DNA from: Alisma plantago-aquatica
Taxonomy: Eukaryota; Streptophyta; Magnoliopsida; Alismatales; Alismataceae
Direction of reading: 5' to 3'
Length of the DNA: 64,000 nt
NCBI GenBank assembly: GCA_963693085.1
Contig: OY856410.1
Location: 563,132,406 to 563,196,405, forward strand
Shown: in pieces, positions 1-12,179 of the stretch
Position numbering within the stretch: the stretch's first letter is position 1
Layout: each line of letters begins with the position of its first letter
Notes under the pieces: generated by a model
Databases searched by the model: none
Told to the model about the DNA's origin: nothing
The model's input: the letters and a program-made list of their open reading frames with translations, nothing else
Translations under genes and position numbers: made by a program

Positions 1-2750
1 TATGAACCCACACATAAATCAATGTGTAACCATCAGGTTATAGCATACTAGGGTTTCAATCATAGTAACAGAGTACTCCATGATTGTATTAGTCATTCAA
101 GGACTATTCATACCCAATTTCCATCATTTAGTTATATTAAAGCTAGGTATAACAAGCTATACCTCATTAGGGTTACATATCAACACAATATGGTTATCAT
201 CCCTTCTATTCATATGAGTGAATAGGTAATACTACCTTATTAAGGGTAACCCTCCATTTGTTCCATCATCATTCAACCCACATCACCATACCACAATGTC
301 ACCCAGAACCATTAGATGTTTAAAAGCTAAGACCATTGGTTTTTTACATAAGTAAACACCTTGAATGAATTATATATGATGTTATTGAGTTGTGGTCTAT
401 AAAAGTCACCATTCAACCCTAGACATCCTTTGGTTAACAACAATAAGGATTATGTTGAGAGTAGGGTAAAACCCACAATTGATTGTTCATTTAAAATAAG
501 CCATCCACTATCAACAAGTAAGCTCCTTAAGTTGATCATATAAAGGAAACCATATAAATCACATTATTAGGACCAACATATTACATTAGCCATCATTCCA
601 CTTTATTGGAGGAATAAGCATCAGATCTTGACCATTGGGTCAAGTTCATATGTTAAAACCATCAATTACAGTATAGGTCTGACCATTGCATCAAGTGACC
701 CAAGAAACCATTGATCTAAGGCTTAATTGATGCTAAACTACAATTATTAACTCAACATAGGTTGTAGAGACCTGATCCACCATCATTAGTGACCATTAAA
801 TCACCATAGGTTGTTAGACCAACACTATATTCATTAATCAGCATCAAATATTGAGCTAATGTCATCATTGATTGATAACATCAGTAGTGTACTTAATGGT
901 TGATCATTAAACTTCTAATTGATCCAAAACCTGACCTAAGGGGGTGACCATAGGTTGTCACCATCACCTGACACCTTTTATCTCGACCATCAGTTATCAT
1001 GAAGACAACACCATAGGGTTGTTGCAATGGTACCATCATCGGGTCATGGGTTTATAGAAGAAATCAGCTTTAAACCCTAAAATTGACAATTGGTTGATAG
1101 GTGCTTAGCACCATAGATTGTCAAACCAACCTGATACAAGTCATATTATACCTTAGGAATAACTTACACATGATCACAAGTTCATCTAGAGCTGAAATCA
1201 GAACATGGAACATTATAAAAATCGAAATCCAAGTCATGCATAGCTTTTTTAGTGCATGAATCATCATTTTCAAGAAAGAACATGAGCTAGCAAGCTTATG
1301 GTAAGCAATAAATGTGGAGAAAGTTATAAAATTTTCCTATAATGAGAAGATAAACTCCCACACATAATAAAACATGAGAAGGTAGGGTAGAAAATCCAAT
1401 CATAAGCTGTGAACTCATCCATCTAGCACCTCTCTTCATCAAATGAGCAAACCCTAAGCATAAGGAGCAAGAAAGGTAGGGTTTTAGAGCTTTAGAGCAA
1501 TTTCTACCATGGAACAGCAAGGTTTTAACCTGTATAAAGGTAGGAAGAAGAATAAAAAAGAAATAAATGGAGGAAATAAGGGGATTCTTACTCTTTTAGG
1601 TCAAGATCACTAGAAGGAAGCTTTTTAAACCCAAAAAGGAAGTCTATTGCAACCCTAGATTCTTTTTTCAAGAAGCTATCCTCTTTCTTATTCCTTGGAT
1701 AGGAAATTCATTGAATCATAGAGGGAGGACAATGTTTGTACAATGAGGAAAGTGGTGGAGAGAAAATGGCTCGTTTTGGTTCTTAGGGATAAGTATATGA
1801 AACTTTAAGATAAAGAAAAATAAAAGTTGAAGTTCTAGTATCTTTCCAAGTGTCCATGGCCTTAAAGTATTAAGAATATACAAGCACACACACAAGAAGC
1901 TCCCCCCACCATCCATAGAGACATTCTTATCCTTCGTTTCTTGAATTTCCAAGCAAAAAAAATAACTCATTAGTTGATAGCTACTAAAGGTAGCTCATCT
2001 ATGAAGGGGTAAACCCTAAAATACCCTTGGAAAAAAACACCTTCAAACCAAGGTTTAAATAGGTGCCCCATGGCTCAAAAAGATCAAGAATAATGAGAGA
2101 ATATCCAAGGAACATAATGCACGTGATAAATTGCAAAGGAAACCTCTTAATTGGGAAAATTGTAGAAAAGTCCAAAATGGGCATAAAATTGCATAACTTG
2201 CTCAAACAATGTCCAAATTGGACCAAATATGAAACTTATACTTGTCTTATAATTCCAAAGCATATCACAAGGTTAGATTAGGGTTATAAGAATTCAATTA
2301 TGATAGTTAAACTTATTCAACTCATTAAGCAAGTTTAGGGGCCTTATAGTTTCTAAATAAGAAAGGTGGATCGGTGTTCTCTACCCCAAAACTATCTAGT
2401 GTTGGTTCAAACATGTATATCACAATCGATTCATTCACATCTTCATCATCAATAACAATTTCTTCTTCAACATAAGTACTTCTGTCGATATCTACTGATC
2501 TCATGGTTGGATCTCTCCATGCCAATACCATTCTTTATAGCCTTGAACAATCTCATTGCACATTACATGACTTTTGATTTTGTTAATAGTGTCGACTTTC
2601 AAGTTGTCACTACAATGCCTACATGGACAATATAACTGATCTCTAGGTCATTTCCTATCTTTTCCCGTAAATCTTACAAACTAATCAAGACCAGAAATAA
2701 AATCCAGGGTGAAGCAATTTGGAATGGGCATCCTATCCATTCTATATACA
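1..2750. other. AT-rich intergenic DNA, no gene seen
   Basis: No reading frame here resembles a known protein; all open stretches are short and low in complexity. The sequence is AT-rich with many 'ccatcatt' and 'aggttgt' type words. Between about 755 and 1130 the word accataggttgt recurs in degenerate form five times at uneven spacing, which suggests old repeat-derived DNA. I see no promoter, RNA gene or transposon terminus that I would defend. Confidence 0.6.
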
Positions 2751-2765
2751 AAGAGAAAACAAGTA

Positions 2766-2872
2766 TTAGGTTTAGGGTTTACATGATTAGGGTTTAGGGA
2801 TTACAAATTAGGGTTTATCATTTAGGATTTAGGGATAAGGGTTTATAGTTTAGGGTTTAGGGTTTAGTAATG
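2766..2872 (+). repeat. Interstitial telomere-like repeat patch (TTTAGGG variants)
   Basis: About ten degenerate copies of the plant telomere heptamer appear as tttaggg or agggttt, separated by short spacers, within roughly 105 bases. TTTAGGG is the canonical plant telomere unit. Here the copies are imperfect and interspersed, so this is an interstitial patch (or a telo-box-rich stretch) and not a chromosome end. Confidence 0.6.
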
Positions 2873-2892
2873 AATGTGTTTACCACCTATCC

Positions 2893-3122
2893 CATTCTTG
2901 AACACTTAATCTCACTAGTAAGTGTACAATGCGTATTCAATTTTAAAGAAACTTTTGGAGCATTTCCCTATAGTTCTCCAAGTACACCGATGTAGATGAG
3001 AAAATATCCACCAACATATGTACTTAGAGAACAAATGGGTAAGTGTTGACGAAACATCTAGAAAACTGAATATACATTATACACTTACATATTAAGTGAC
3101 ATTAGGTGTTCAAGAACGGTCC
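2893..3122. mobile_element. Foldback / MITE-like inverted repeat
   Basis: Two arms of about 100 bases (roughly 2893-2998 and 3018-3122) are imperfect reverse complements around a short centre. The outer ends read cccattcttgaacac on the left and, on the opposite strand of the right arm, ccgttcttgaacac; inner ends match as ctccaagtaca and ctctaagtaca. There is no coding capacity. Size and structure fit a foldback element or MITE, and a transcript would form a long hairpin. No convincing target duplication was found, so the family is open. Confidence 0.6.
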
Positions 3123-3809
3123 CAAACTGGGGATTATCCAAGATTTACTCCTAATGAGTAAATCTTGGATGGGTTTCTAGACCAACAGATTTATATGTCC
3201 AAAATTAAGGTTTATGATTAATATCAACTTCGTGTAAATACAAACCCATAAATCCATAAGTTACATGCATCATCTCATCATTTCATCACATAACATCCAA
3301 TATCCTTATTCATGTATGTACTAAAATTCACATTCATGCTTTCTATGCTTATCGAGAATTGCTCTCTCATACCTTATATATTCACCCTGTCATTCATTAC
3401 ATATTTAGATATACACTTTTCCTTTCCCTATAAGCATCATAATATTTCTCCTACTAATTGTCCATCATCTTAGGTTATATTCTCTCATTAAGTATTCATG
3501 TTTCTCATTAGACAACATGGTACTAATAAGATTCAGGTTATTAATAACCCAAACATTAATCATGCAACATTGTATATAAATAACAATCAATAAGGTACAA
3601 ACTATTAGATATAACATAAGATAATTGGCCACTCATTTTCATACTAGTTATGCAACTTAATAGAGAGCATAAATCAATTTCACCATCCCACATGTATCAC
3701 AAAGTCACAGTAAAAACAAGATTCCCATAGAAACCCTAGATTTTAGTTCATCATCAATGTAACCTACTTATTCATTAACATTTAGGATGAAAGAAATGGG
3801 AATCCTACC
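3123..3809. other. AT-rich DNA, no gene seen
   Basis: Apart from the hairpin at 3136-3170, this stretch shows no coding frame and no repeat boundary that I can support. Confidence 0.5.
3136..3170. repeat. Perfect 15-bp stem hairpin
   Basis: Positions 3136-3150 and 3156-3170 are perfect reverse complements (ATCCAAGATTTACTC and GAGTAAATCTTGGAT) separated by five bases. It lies just outside the foldback element and may be part of it. No T-tract follows, and intrinsic terminators are not expected in a plant genome. Confidence 0.7.
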
Positions 3810-4997
3810 TTGGTTAGCCAGCAACAACGTATAGAAGTAGCAGTGGCACAGAGAGAAGTTACAAGCAAAGAGGTGATGATGACAACGGTGGCTAGCTCTA
3901 GTGGCGACAGTGGCTACCTCCAATGGTGGCAAGCACAAAGCTCAAACAGAGGAGCGGCAGGCACAACAAATTGCTTTGACGGAGCATCGGATAGCAGACA
4001 ACAGAGGAGTGATGGTAAATCAACAGAGGAGCAGCAGACATCTTCGACAGAGAATGACCAGTAGAGCGACGACAATGGCAATGTTAGCACGAGCATGACT
4101 AGCAGAGCGGAAACAATGATGATGATAGATACACCAAAGCTAGGTATTAGAGGAGCAATTAAATAGAAAATGGGGGAAAGTAATTTTGTAGGTGGTATTA
4201 AGTGAGGCATAGTTTTCGGTTGTTTAAAAAACCAAAAAATAAGCAAAATAGACGTCAGTTTCTATCAAAGAGATGAAACCTCACCTAGTGACTTAGATGT
4301 CGGTTGTAGCTAAAAAACCGATGGAAGTGGCATTATCCGAATGAAAAAAATCATCATGATTAATGTCGATAGTCATCATTTGAGTACATAAAATTGACAC
4401 CTAACCTAGTGATTTAGATATCGATTGTTGCTGAAAAACTGATGCAAGAGGCCATTATCTGAATGAAAAAAATCAGCCATAGTAGGTCCTTAGTCATCAA
4501 TTTCTTCTGCAAGAATAGAAACTAGAGTGCAATTTAGGGGGAAAACCTTTTTTGCGGGGACATTGGGAAAATTCTACGATGTTGGTTTCTTGCCAAAAAA
4601 TTGACACCCATTGTGCACTTTTTCACAATTTTTATTGGTAATAAATGTCAGTTTTGGCAGAAAAAATCAACGTTATAAGTAATTTGGGTGAAATATTTAT
4701 TTCGTATAAAGGTGTTGGTAGTCAATTAACTCACAACTGGCGCACATCTTAAAATTTTAGGAGGCAGTCATTTTTCTCTCAAAAAATTGTATTTTACAGG
4801 TTATTTTAGATTCCAGTTTCTTTAAAAAGTAACCGACTTTAAGAAAAAAAGCGGTACCCAGGTCTTTTCTTAATCGACAAGACTTGATCAATGGTGACAT
4901 TTGTGTCAGGAAACCGACATTGATTGGTATATAGTGTTATTTTTCTATGCAATCGACGTCAGGAAAAGTTACACCAGAGGTCATAAATGTACTAGTG
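3810..4997. mobile_element. CACTA-type element remnant, right terminus at 4997
   Basis: On the minus strand the sequence ending at 4997 begins CACTAGTACATTTATGACC, a typical CACTA terminus. Inside it are subterminal repeats built on the word tcggttg...aaaaaccgatg. One block is duplicated with a period of about 121 bases (cctagtga at about 4284 and again at 4405). The inner portion (3810-4100) is a purine-rich CAG/ACA-rich stretch of low complexity, not a convincing gene. I could not find the matching left terminus, so the left boundary is nominal and the element may be truncated. Confidence 0.55.
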
Positions 4998-6780
4998 ATA
5001 TGATATAAGTTTCTAGGGAAAACATCACACATCTAGCATACAATAGCATAGAAGTAGCCATAGTAACTAAAGTAAAAGGTAAAATACAACATTATGAAAC
5101 CATAAGTTTGGGAATCACAATCCCAACATGAATTGAAAAGAAAAAAAAAATGAAAGATAAACTCCTAGTATGGATTGACTAAGATAAGTCCCACCAAGGA
5201 TAGATATTCTTCTTTCTAGGATACGAAACTCCTCCAAGGTATCCCTCAGGATACTACTGACTATGTGTAGACATCACATCCTCATCCTTGCACAAAGAAA
5301 ATAATTGTAGTTTAGTTTAAGTGACATTAAATTCTATAACATGAAATACATAACTACATTACGAAAACTTGACATCTACAACTACAAAAAACATATTTTA
5401 TTTACATATTTTAAATTTTTATGACCACTATTATACATTAAGTCCTCTTCTATGGTGCAGTGCACCTTCTGTGGCATGGCGTGACTTTTATTAGTGCATC
5501 ACACCTTCTATTTCACTAATGCCTTCTATGGAACTAAGTTCCTTCTATTTTATATGCTTAAGTACTACTTTTCATTGAGTACTTATCATATAATACTAAA
5601 TTAAGTTCTAGTGTTTTTTAATACTCTTTCTCTTTCTATTGTTGAGATAAATTGAGATCATATTATGATATGTTAACAATATTTAAAATTCTATGCAACG
5701 ATGACAAAGTAAACTTAAAGTAAAGAAATTCTAAATTCTGATAATCCTATCCAAGATGTGTAGAAATGTTTACTAGTACTTTATAATGAGAACTGAAATT
5801 TGATAATTTTAAAAATAATATCTGAATTCTCAAAAGTTCATGGCTTGCAAGGGAATATTTCTACATTGCTCAAGATGAACATATCCTTATGTATGTACTT
5901 GGAAATCTAAATATAGCTAATTATTTAATTAAGGTAACATTTAAAATCTAATTATTTATACCACTCATATAAATATAATAGAAGGAATATAATTCAAATA
6001 CATGGCCCACTTACATGTGGTAAGCCAAGTCCAATCCATAAATATAGCTTCAAGTCTAGCTTATAACCTCATACTAAAAAGCCAAAGGGTCTAAAAGTTC
6101 CATGTATTTTGTTAGGCTCAAGCCTTCTAGGGTTATTAATGTTCTCAATTAGTATTACTAGGTGAAAGTATTCGACTCTTGGGCAAATTCACATGATCTA
6201 ATGTTCTAGTGATTACTAGATGCATTATCTTACCCTTTGTAGTGGATGACTTGTTAGGGTTAGGGTTTTGATCAAATTTACTTATTCTTATCTTACTTCA
6301 TTGACCCAACCTTTTAACCTTGGTTTATTACTTATACCAACCCTTAAGCATAGCCAAAATGATACTGGGATTCATGTTTGAGTCCTCAACATGAATGAAA
6401 GGGTTTAGATACAAATCTTATTGATATACATATATACATATTATCTTTTTGTTCTTATTAGATAATTCATCCATACTTAGGATTATACATAATATAGCAT
6501 TATAATATCCTAACATCACTATTAGTACTAGTTTATATCCAAATATTGGGAGTTCTAATAGCTATTATTTCAGATCATTAGCTTCTAGATCCTAAGCTAT
6601 GACCAATTAATATTCATTTTTCCCGCTTATCCATAAAGATGTAAGTAGTATGCACTTTCTTGAATATCTGATTATTGAATAGACATTAGGTTGGGATTAG
6701 GTTTCATTAGGATAGTACATTATTTGGAGGAAAGGGTTAAAATTTGGTATTTTTATGATTAACAAGTTACTTTATAGGAA
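4998..6780. other. AT-rich DNA, no gene seen
   Basis: No protein-like frame is present. A short run near 5440-5545 repeats the word ccttctat several times, suggesting a decayed minisatellite. Part of this stretch could be the 3' LTR of the adjacent minus-strand gypsy element, but I could not match it to the LTR sequence right of 9463. Confidence 0.45.
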
Positions 6781-6789
6781 TTTCCAAAG

Positions 6790-7480
6790 TTAAGGTGGCA
6801 TACCAATACTAGCTTGGTAGCTATTTTTGTAAGCAAACTCAACCAATGGAAGATACTTATCCCATGCACCTCCCCGGTCCATAACACAAGCATGAAGTAA
6901 ATCTTCTAGAATTTGCACTGTCCTTTTAGATTAACCATCTGTTTGTGGATGATAAGTTGTACTGAAAAATAAGTCAATTCCCATTTCTTCTTGAATCTGA
7001 CTCCAGAAATGAGAGGTAAACTTTGGGTCACGATCAGATACTATAACTTTAGGAATTCCATGTAGACGAACGATCCAATCCACATACAACTGATCCATCC
7101 CATCAACCTTATAAGTGGATTTGAAATGGCATACTTTGTAAGTTGATCAATCACTACCCATGTTGCATCATAGCCTTTCTGAGTCTCAGGGAATCTGGTG
7201 ACAAAATCCACAGTAATCTTCTCCCATTTCCATTTCAAAATCTCAAGAGGGTGAAGAATACCACCATGTCATTGATGCTCTATATTGACTTGTTTACAAG
7301 TCAAACACTTTGCAACAGATAGAGAGATATCCTTCTTCATGTTCCTCCACCAGAAACTTCATTGTAGGTCCTTGTACATCTTGGTAGTACCATAGTGATT
7401 TGTGTACTTAGACCCCTGGTATCTCTCAAAACTCTCTGTCGCGGTCACCAACTTCAGGTACCCACAACCTTTATCGGAAA
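6790..7480 (-). pseudogene. Ty3/gypsy integrase remnant
   Basis: The minus strand encodes a broken integrase of a gypsy retrotransposon. In order there is a zinc-binding HHCC-like part (NHYGTT...KCLTCKQVN, about 7270-7410), then the start of the catalytic core (ITVDFVTRFP, with the first catalytic Asp, about 7200-7240), then [15 protein letters not shown]. Farther downstream are degraded core pieces in shifted frames. In-frame stops and frame changes make it non-functional. It would insert cDNA into the genome. It continues the RNase H fragment to its right, all in the usual gypsy order (RT, RNase H, integrase). No chromodomain is visible at its C-terminal side. Confidence 0.85.
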
Positions 7481-7819
7481 TGAACAATACCATCCACTCC
7501 AAGTGAAAAGTCAGATTGTGGTTTCTTAGTTAAGACTTTCATCTCATCAAGTTCAGGACTTTCTAGTTGTGCTACAACAACTTTTGAGATCCAAGATGGT
7601 GTAATGGACAAACTAGACATGTGAATACACAACTACTTGACATCTTCATCATCAACAGGCTGTGGTTTCTAACAGGAAACATACTCCATATTCATACCAG
7701 CATAGACTTAGACTCAAAGAATCAACAACTATGTTCGCTTTACCTGGATGATAAGTGATGGTAAAATCGTAGTCCTTCAGATGATCCATCCATCTTCGTT
7801 GCCTCAGATTCATATCCTT

Positions 7820-8344
7820 CTATGTCAAAAGATACTTCAAAGTTTTATGATTTGAGAATACTCCAAACTTAACTCCATACAGATAGTTTTGCCAGATCCT
7901 TAAGGCATGCACGGTAATGGCTAACTCTAAATCATGTATACGGCAATACTCTTTATTAGGTTTCAACTGGCATGCAACATAGGCGATCACCCAATCTTCT
8001 TGCATCAAAACACACCCTAATCCTTGCTTGGAAGCATTAGTGAAAATTATATAGGGTTTGCCTTCAATAGGTAGCGCAAGAATAGGAGCATATGTCAAAC
8101 ATCCTTTCAGCTTCTGAAAACTATCTTCGCATTCTAGTGTCCATACAAACTTGACTTCTTTTCACATCAACTTTGTCAAAGGGAGAGCTAACTCAGAGAA
8201 ACCCTTGACAAACCTCCAGTAGTAACCTGTTAAACCAAGGAAACTACATATCTCATATGGAGTCTTTGAAGCTTTCCACTTGGTAATAACTTCTACACTC
8301 GTTGTAGATAGGTGCAGGTCATTTGCCTTTTCACGGTGGGGCAT
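7820..8344 (-). pseudogene. Ty3/gypsy RT C-terminus and RNase H remnant
   Basis: The right part (8162-8344) encodes the end of a gypsy reverse transcriptase, recognised by FLGLTGYYWRFVKGFSELA. It is followed after a stop by KKEVKFVW-type sequence and an RNase H domain (7820-8098: FTNASKQGLGCVLMQ, HDLELAITVHALRIWQNYL, FSNHKTLKYL). The catalytic RNase H Asp is replaced in FTNAS, which is usually TDAS. The fingers and palm of RT, including YXDD, and the whole protease are missing: directly upstream, at about 8330-8345, the sequence switches to Gag. This is an internally deleted copy. Confidence 0.88.
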
Positions 8345-9219
8345 TGCCAGTTGGGTACCTCCCAGGTGGATGAAAGTGGGAACAACGATTGCACTTGTCG
8401 CGTTCTTGGTTTCGACCTGAGTTCTTCCTTTTGTTATTGTTGTTGTTGTGCCTGGATGACTGAAATTCGAGATAGGATTTTACCACCAACACCTTATCCA
8501 CCATTTGTTGAAACATCAGAGATAGACGGGGAACAAGGTTGTGACCAATGTTGTAGCTTAAACCTTCCAAGAAAAGGGTTGATCTTTATTCAACTCTAAG
8601 ATTCACATCGTACTGTTCAAGAAGAAGGAAATGTTGAACGTACTCAGAGATGCTCAGGCTTCCTTATTGTAGGCTATAGAACTCCACTTCCTTCCTCTTC
8701 AGATAGGAAGGGAAGATGTACTTCTCAAGAATAGCTTGAAGAACTACTCTCAGGTTATGCTCGAAGTAGCACGGGTACGAGACATACCCGTCCACCAAAC
8801 TCGTACTGGCCCATCCAACACATATGTTGCAAAGTGAACCTTTTAATACAGAGGACATTCCATGCTCTCAAAGGTACGCTCTAGGGCCAAGACCTAGCCG
8901 TCATCTTTATCCACCATGTTTGGCCCACTCTTGCCCTTAAAGTATGGTGGTTGCATCTTGTGAAGTCAGTCAGAGTAAACTCCTTAGGCTTACTAGCAAT
9001 TGTTGTGGCATTGGAGAGTTGTCCCACCAGGGTAGTCAAGAGTAGCTGGCGCAACATGGTCAGCTCTTGTTTAGGGGTCAGGACTGGTGTGCCTATAGGA
9101 GGGATAGACACATTGTTTTGGGGAGTCACTGGGGTGTCCCAGTTGTCGACGTTGCCAGTGGAGGCTCTCAAGGAAGAGTTATTCATGTTCCCAAAGAAAT
9201 CTCCCTTCCAGAAAGACAA
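8331..9219 (-). pseudogene. Ty3/gypsy Gag remnant
   Basis: Minus-strand frames spell a retrotransposon Gag: a Met start region (MSFWKGDFFGNMN), a proline-rich N-terminal stretch, PPYFKGKSGPNMVDK in a shifted frame, then VLQAILEKYIFPSYLKRKEVEFYSLQ. That last motif and the following SISEYVQHFLLLEQYDVN are the conserved core of the retrotransposon gag family. A basic Asn/Lys-rich tail leads to a degraded zinc knuckle (KCNRCSHFHPPGR). Frameshifts and stops separate these blocks. Gag would form the virus-like particle. The element continues leftwards into truncated pol. Confidence 0.85.
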
Positions 9220-9439
9220 GGGTATGACATAAGATAACCAGGAGTAGATAACAAAGATATCTTAGACTACTATTGCCTCTGGGCATACTATTTTAGACAG
9301 TCAGTATCAGCTCAAGCCAAGCAGGTATCATACAGATCCGGGAGTCCTCGTAAACCAAGCAAGTGGCGTGGAGGAAAATCTTGCCAGCCCCCAGACCCTG
9401 ATCCTTTCTAGACACCCTTGCTTTCAACTTATGCCCTAG

Positions 9440-9463
9440 TAGTTTCCCAAGAGGTTGTAATAC
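9440..9463 (-). other. Degenerate primer-binding site next to gypsy 5' LTR
   Basis: On the minus strand the text runs ...tttacaaca followed by TGGTAT and then diverges. TGGTATCAGAGC is the usual complement of the initiator-Met tRNA 3' end in plant retrotransposons; only the first six bases are kept. It lies about 220 bases upstream of the Gag start, where a PBS belongs, and fixes the inner LTR edge (TG/CA) near 9463. Confidence 0.45.
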
Positions 9464-10870
9464 CATGTTGTAAAGAGGTGATATCACTTCCTTACTAAAA
9501 TTTAAAGTAAATACAAAATATACACATTTTTTTCAAAAATAATAGACTTTGTAGGATGCATGTATAATATTCCAAGTAAATAAGCATGACTTAGATGGAA
9601 AATTGTCAATAGTAGTAGCGGAAAGAAAACTAAATTATTACATTGCTTTTGAACTCAGTTCACTACACGAGTTTCATGAAAGGAAAAACTAGAAAGAAAA
9701 CTAGTAGGATCCAGCAAAACAACCTAGACATCCTTAAAATAAGACTTTGATCTACTCCTGATCCTAGTTTCCTTAACCTTGTTCAACACCTTGTTCCAAA
9801 CCTGGGTGGTTGGGAAAGCACCCAAAAAGAGAGAAAAAAAATAAGGTATATCTCAAAATCATGAACAAGGACAAAAGATAAAGAAATAACACAAAGTTAA
9901 AGGATAAGATTTCATTATAGAATGAAGAGATTAAGAGTATGAGGTATAATCAAATAGATGCTTGACTTAGCAAGAAAAATAGTAAAATATGTGCATACAT
10001 GATTAATATTGACTACCTTAACTAAGAAGGATTGAGGCACCTACCTAACCTCAACCAATAGGTGAGGGAGAATAACACATTCCAATCACCTATAAATATT
10101 TTATATACGGGTGAATAATGCATTCCCTAGGGTGAAATAACACATGCCCTATCTATGGGTGGTTGTACAAAAGTACCACTACAATTTTGGAAAATTAGTA
10201 ATTATGATTGCATAAATTGAATGAGAAATTAGAGATATCTTAAAAATATAAAATAAAACCATTAATGACTCCAAAAGTAACAAATGATACCAAATTCGTG
10301 ATCTACACATTACAATATGCATTTGGGTGAATTTTCACTCAAGTTGGAGAATCTGTGATGAAAAAGTGAAGTTAGGAGAGAGGAAGTGTGTAGAACCTTC
10401 AAAATATTAAATAAATGTGCAAACGACTTCAACATATGAAATTAGTTGCAAATTCATATTCAACATACTTAATTTGACTTGTGGGTGAAGTTTCATCAAA
10501 TTTGAAGAATCTTATAGTCATCAATGCACGAGAAAAGTGAAAATAAGATTTTCTAATTTAATGTATCAAAAGTCTTCAAAAGGGAAATCTAATTCAATAT
10601 TTGAATTCTACATACTCATATTAGCTTAGGTGTCAATTTTCAATTAATTTGGGATTTGTTTGCATCAAACAAAGAGAGAGAAAAAGAGAAATTAATGCAT
10701 CCGTGTGTGTGTGACATGGACCATTGGATACATGATCCAACGGCCCTCCATCATCATCTAGCTTGCGACTAGATAGGAAATAGGAGTAGTTCACACATGA
10801 TTTTTCAATTGGAATTTCTCTCTCTCTCTCTGATCCACCTCGTCCGAGATACTTTTTCCATTGCATTCCA
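9464..10870 (-). mobile_element. Probable 5' LTR of the minus-strand gypsy element
   Basis: The sequence right of the degenerate primer-binding site has no coding frames and includes TC/AG-rich microsatellite (10662-10690, 10815-10832). From about 9840 to 10178 it is an inverted copy of 12180-12515. The outer LTR edge is not defined; I place it near 10,870 only because the character of the sequence changes there. Confidence 0.4.
9840..10178 (-). repeat. Left arm of large inverted repeat (LTR-derived)
   Basis: This segment is the reverse complement of about 12180-12515 with scattered differences and small indels. Shared words include caaccacccatagatag, ttataggtga, cctcacctatt, gttaggtaggtg and gtagtcaatattaatcat. 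The arms are separated by about 2 kb that I could not match between the two sides. The simplest reading is two related LTRs in opposite orientation. Confidence 0.7.
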
Positions 10871-12179
10871 AATATGATTTTGCACCAATTGATCCCTAAA
10901 TTTCACTGAATTATTGTGTATGTCAAAAACACCCAATCTCAGTCCATAGCTTCTCTAACCTCCCATGTCTACAAACCTTAACCCAATACCACACATAAAA
11001 ATAGTACCCCCAAAACCTTCATCTTCTCTTACCCAACTCTCCTCTCCTCTTGATTTTCTCATTGCTCGTGTGTGTGGACTTTAGGAATCTTGGAATGAGT
11101 TTGGGTTTGCGGCAGCTACAGTTGTCTCCTCATGCCACTTTGGTTCGATTTCTCATGCCATTAGATTCGCGATACTCTTCTCCTCCTTTCTATGTTCTTA
11201 CTTTCTCAATTCATCGCCTAATGTGGATTCACCCAAATCTTGGTCAAGCTGCTCGAGCAGCCATGGTGCAAGCAGAGGAGGAAGAATCCTCTCGCTGGTT
11301 TTACCACTTTGTCCCTTCTCGTTTTTCTTTTCTCTATTTTCTCGCTCGTGGTTATTTCTGTCTTTTTGTCGTGTCTTCTTTGTTTTGAGCGAGTCAAATC
11401 TATGCCTTTGACCCGTGACTTGGACAGCCCTGATTGGTCCAAGTCAACAGGTCAGGCCCTGCTCTTATCCTTTTCTCGCCAGTTTCTTCACTTACATGTA
11501 TTTTTCTAATTTTCTGATTGGTCTGATTTATAAAAATCATATATTTTTCTTTGGTTATCCAAAATTTACAAATAATATGTTTTGGATATGGGAAAATGTG
11601 ATCTTTTGATTAAAAATGGTTTGAATGCCTGATTTCCATGATTTTGCAAAGGAAGATTTTTGGATAATGAATTTAAAGCATAAAAATCATAAAAATCACA
11701 GCTTTAACATTTTAACTCCAAAATTAGCATACTAATGTTTTTCTTGATCGGAAAAACCTAATAAGTCGATTGATGGGATTTTCAGAGTCAAAATCTGAGT
11801 TCTGTTAAAAAGGTCTAGAATTAGGGTTTCAATACACTTGTATGAATTTCAAACCCTAATCTATGTGAATAACTTGTAATAGGCAAAGATTGAACTTGGA
11901 TTATCTAAAAGTGGTGAAATTTTATAATTGAACTCAACAAGTGAGGTAAGTGCATCCTTACACCTTAAGTTGGGAATGTTTGTAAACCTAACATAATTTC
12001 CCTAACAAGGCATTGTATGAACCCTATTCTCTCTATTCATATTTATTTTGCTATATTTGCCTCAAAACAAGTATTGGAATCTATTTCATGGGTCTTGTAC
12101 CCCACTGCCATATTTCAATTATATGATGCTTATACTTGTCATAGTTATGTCTAGCATGCTGATTTTATTAGACTATTTA
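10871..12179. other. Spacer of the inverted repeat, no gene seen
   Basis: This is TC-rich on the plus strand near 10980-11060, AT-rich after 11500. The open frames at 11050-11500 overlap on both strands and show no family resemblance, so I treat them as chance. It probably belongs to the plus-orientation LTR whose 3' part is at 12180-12515. Confidence 0.45.

Noticed and set aside
3810..4098. Two overlapping plus-strand open frames rich in Gln, Ser and Thr
   Set aside because: Low-complexity purine-rich DNA inside a CACTA remnant; both frames and the opposite strand are open and none matches a family.
4998..6780. 3' LTR partner of the gypsy element
   Set aside because: I compared its text with the sequence right of 9463 and found no convincing shared stretch, so I do not call an LTR here.
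11050..11509. Several overlapping open frames on both strands
   Set aside because: Pyrimidine-rich low-complexity DNA within LTR-like sequence; no conserved motif.
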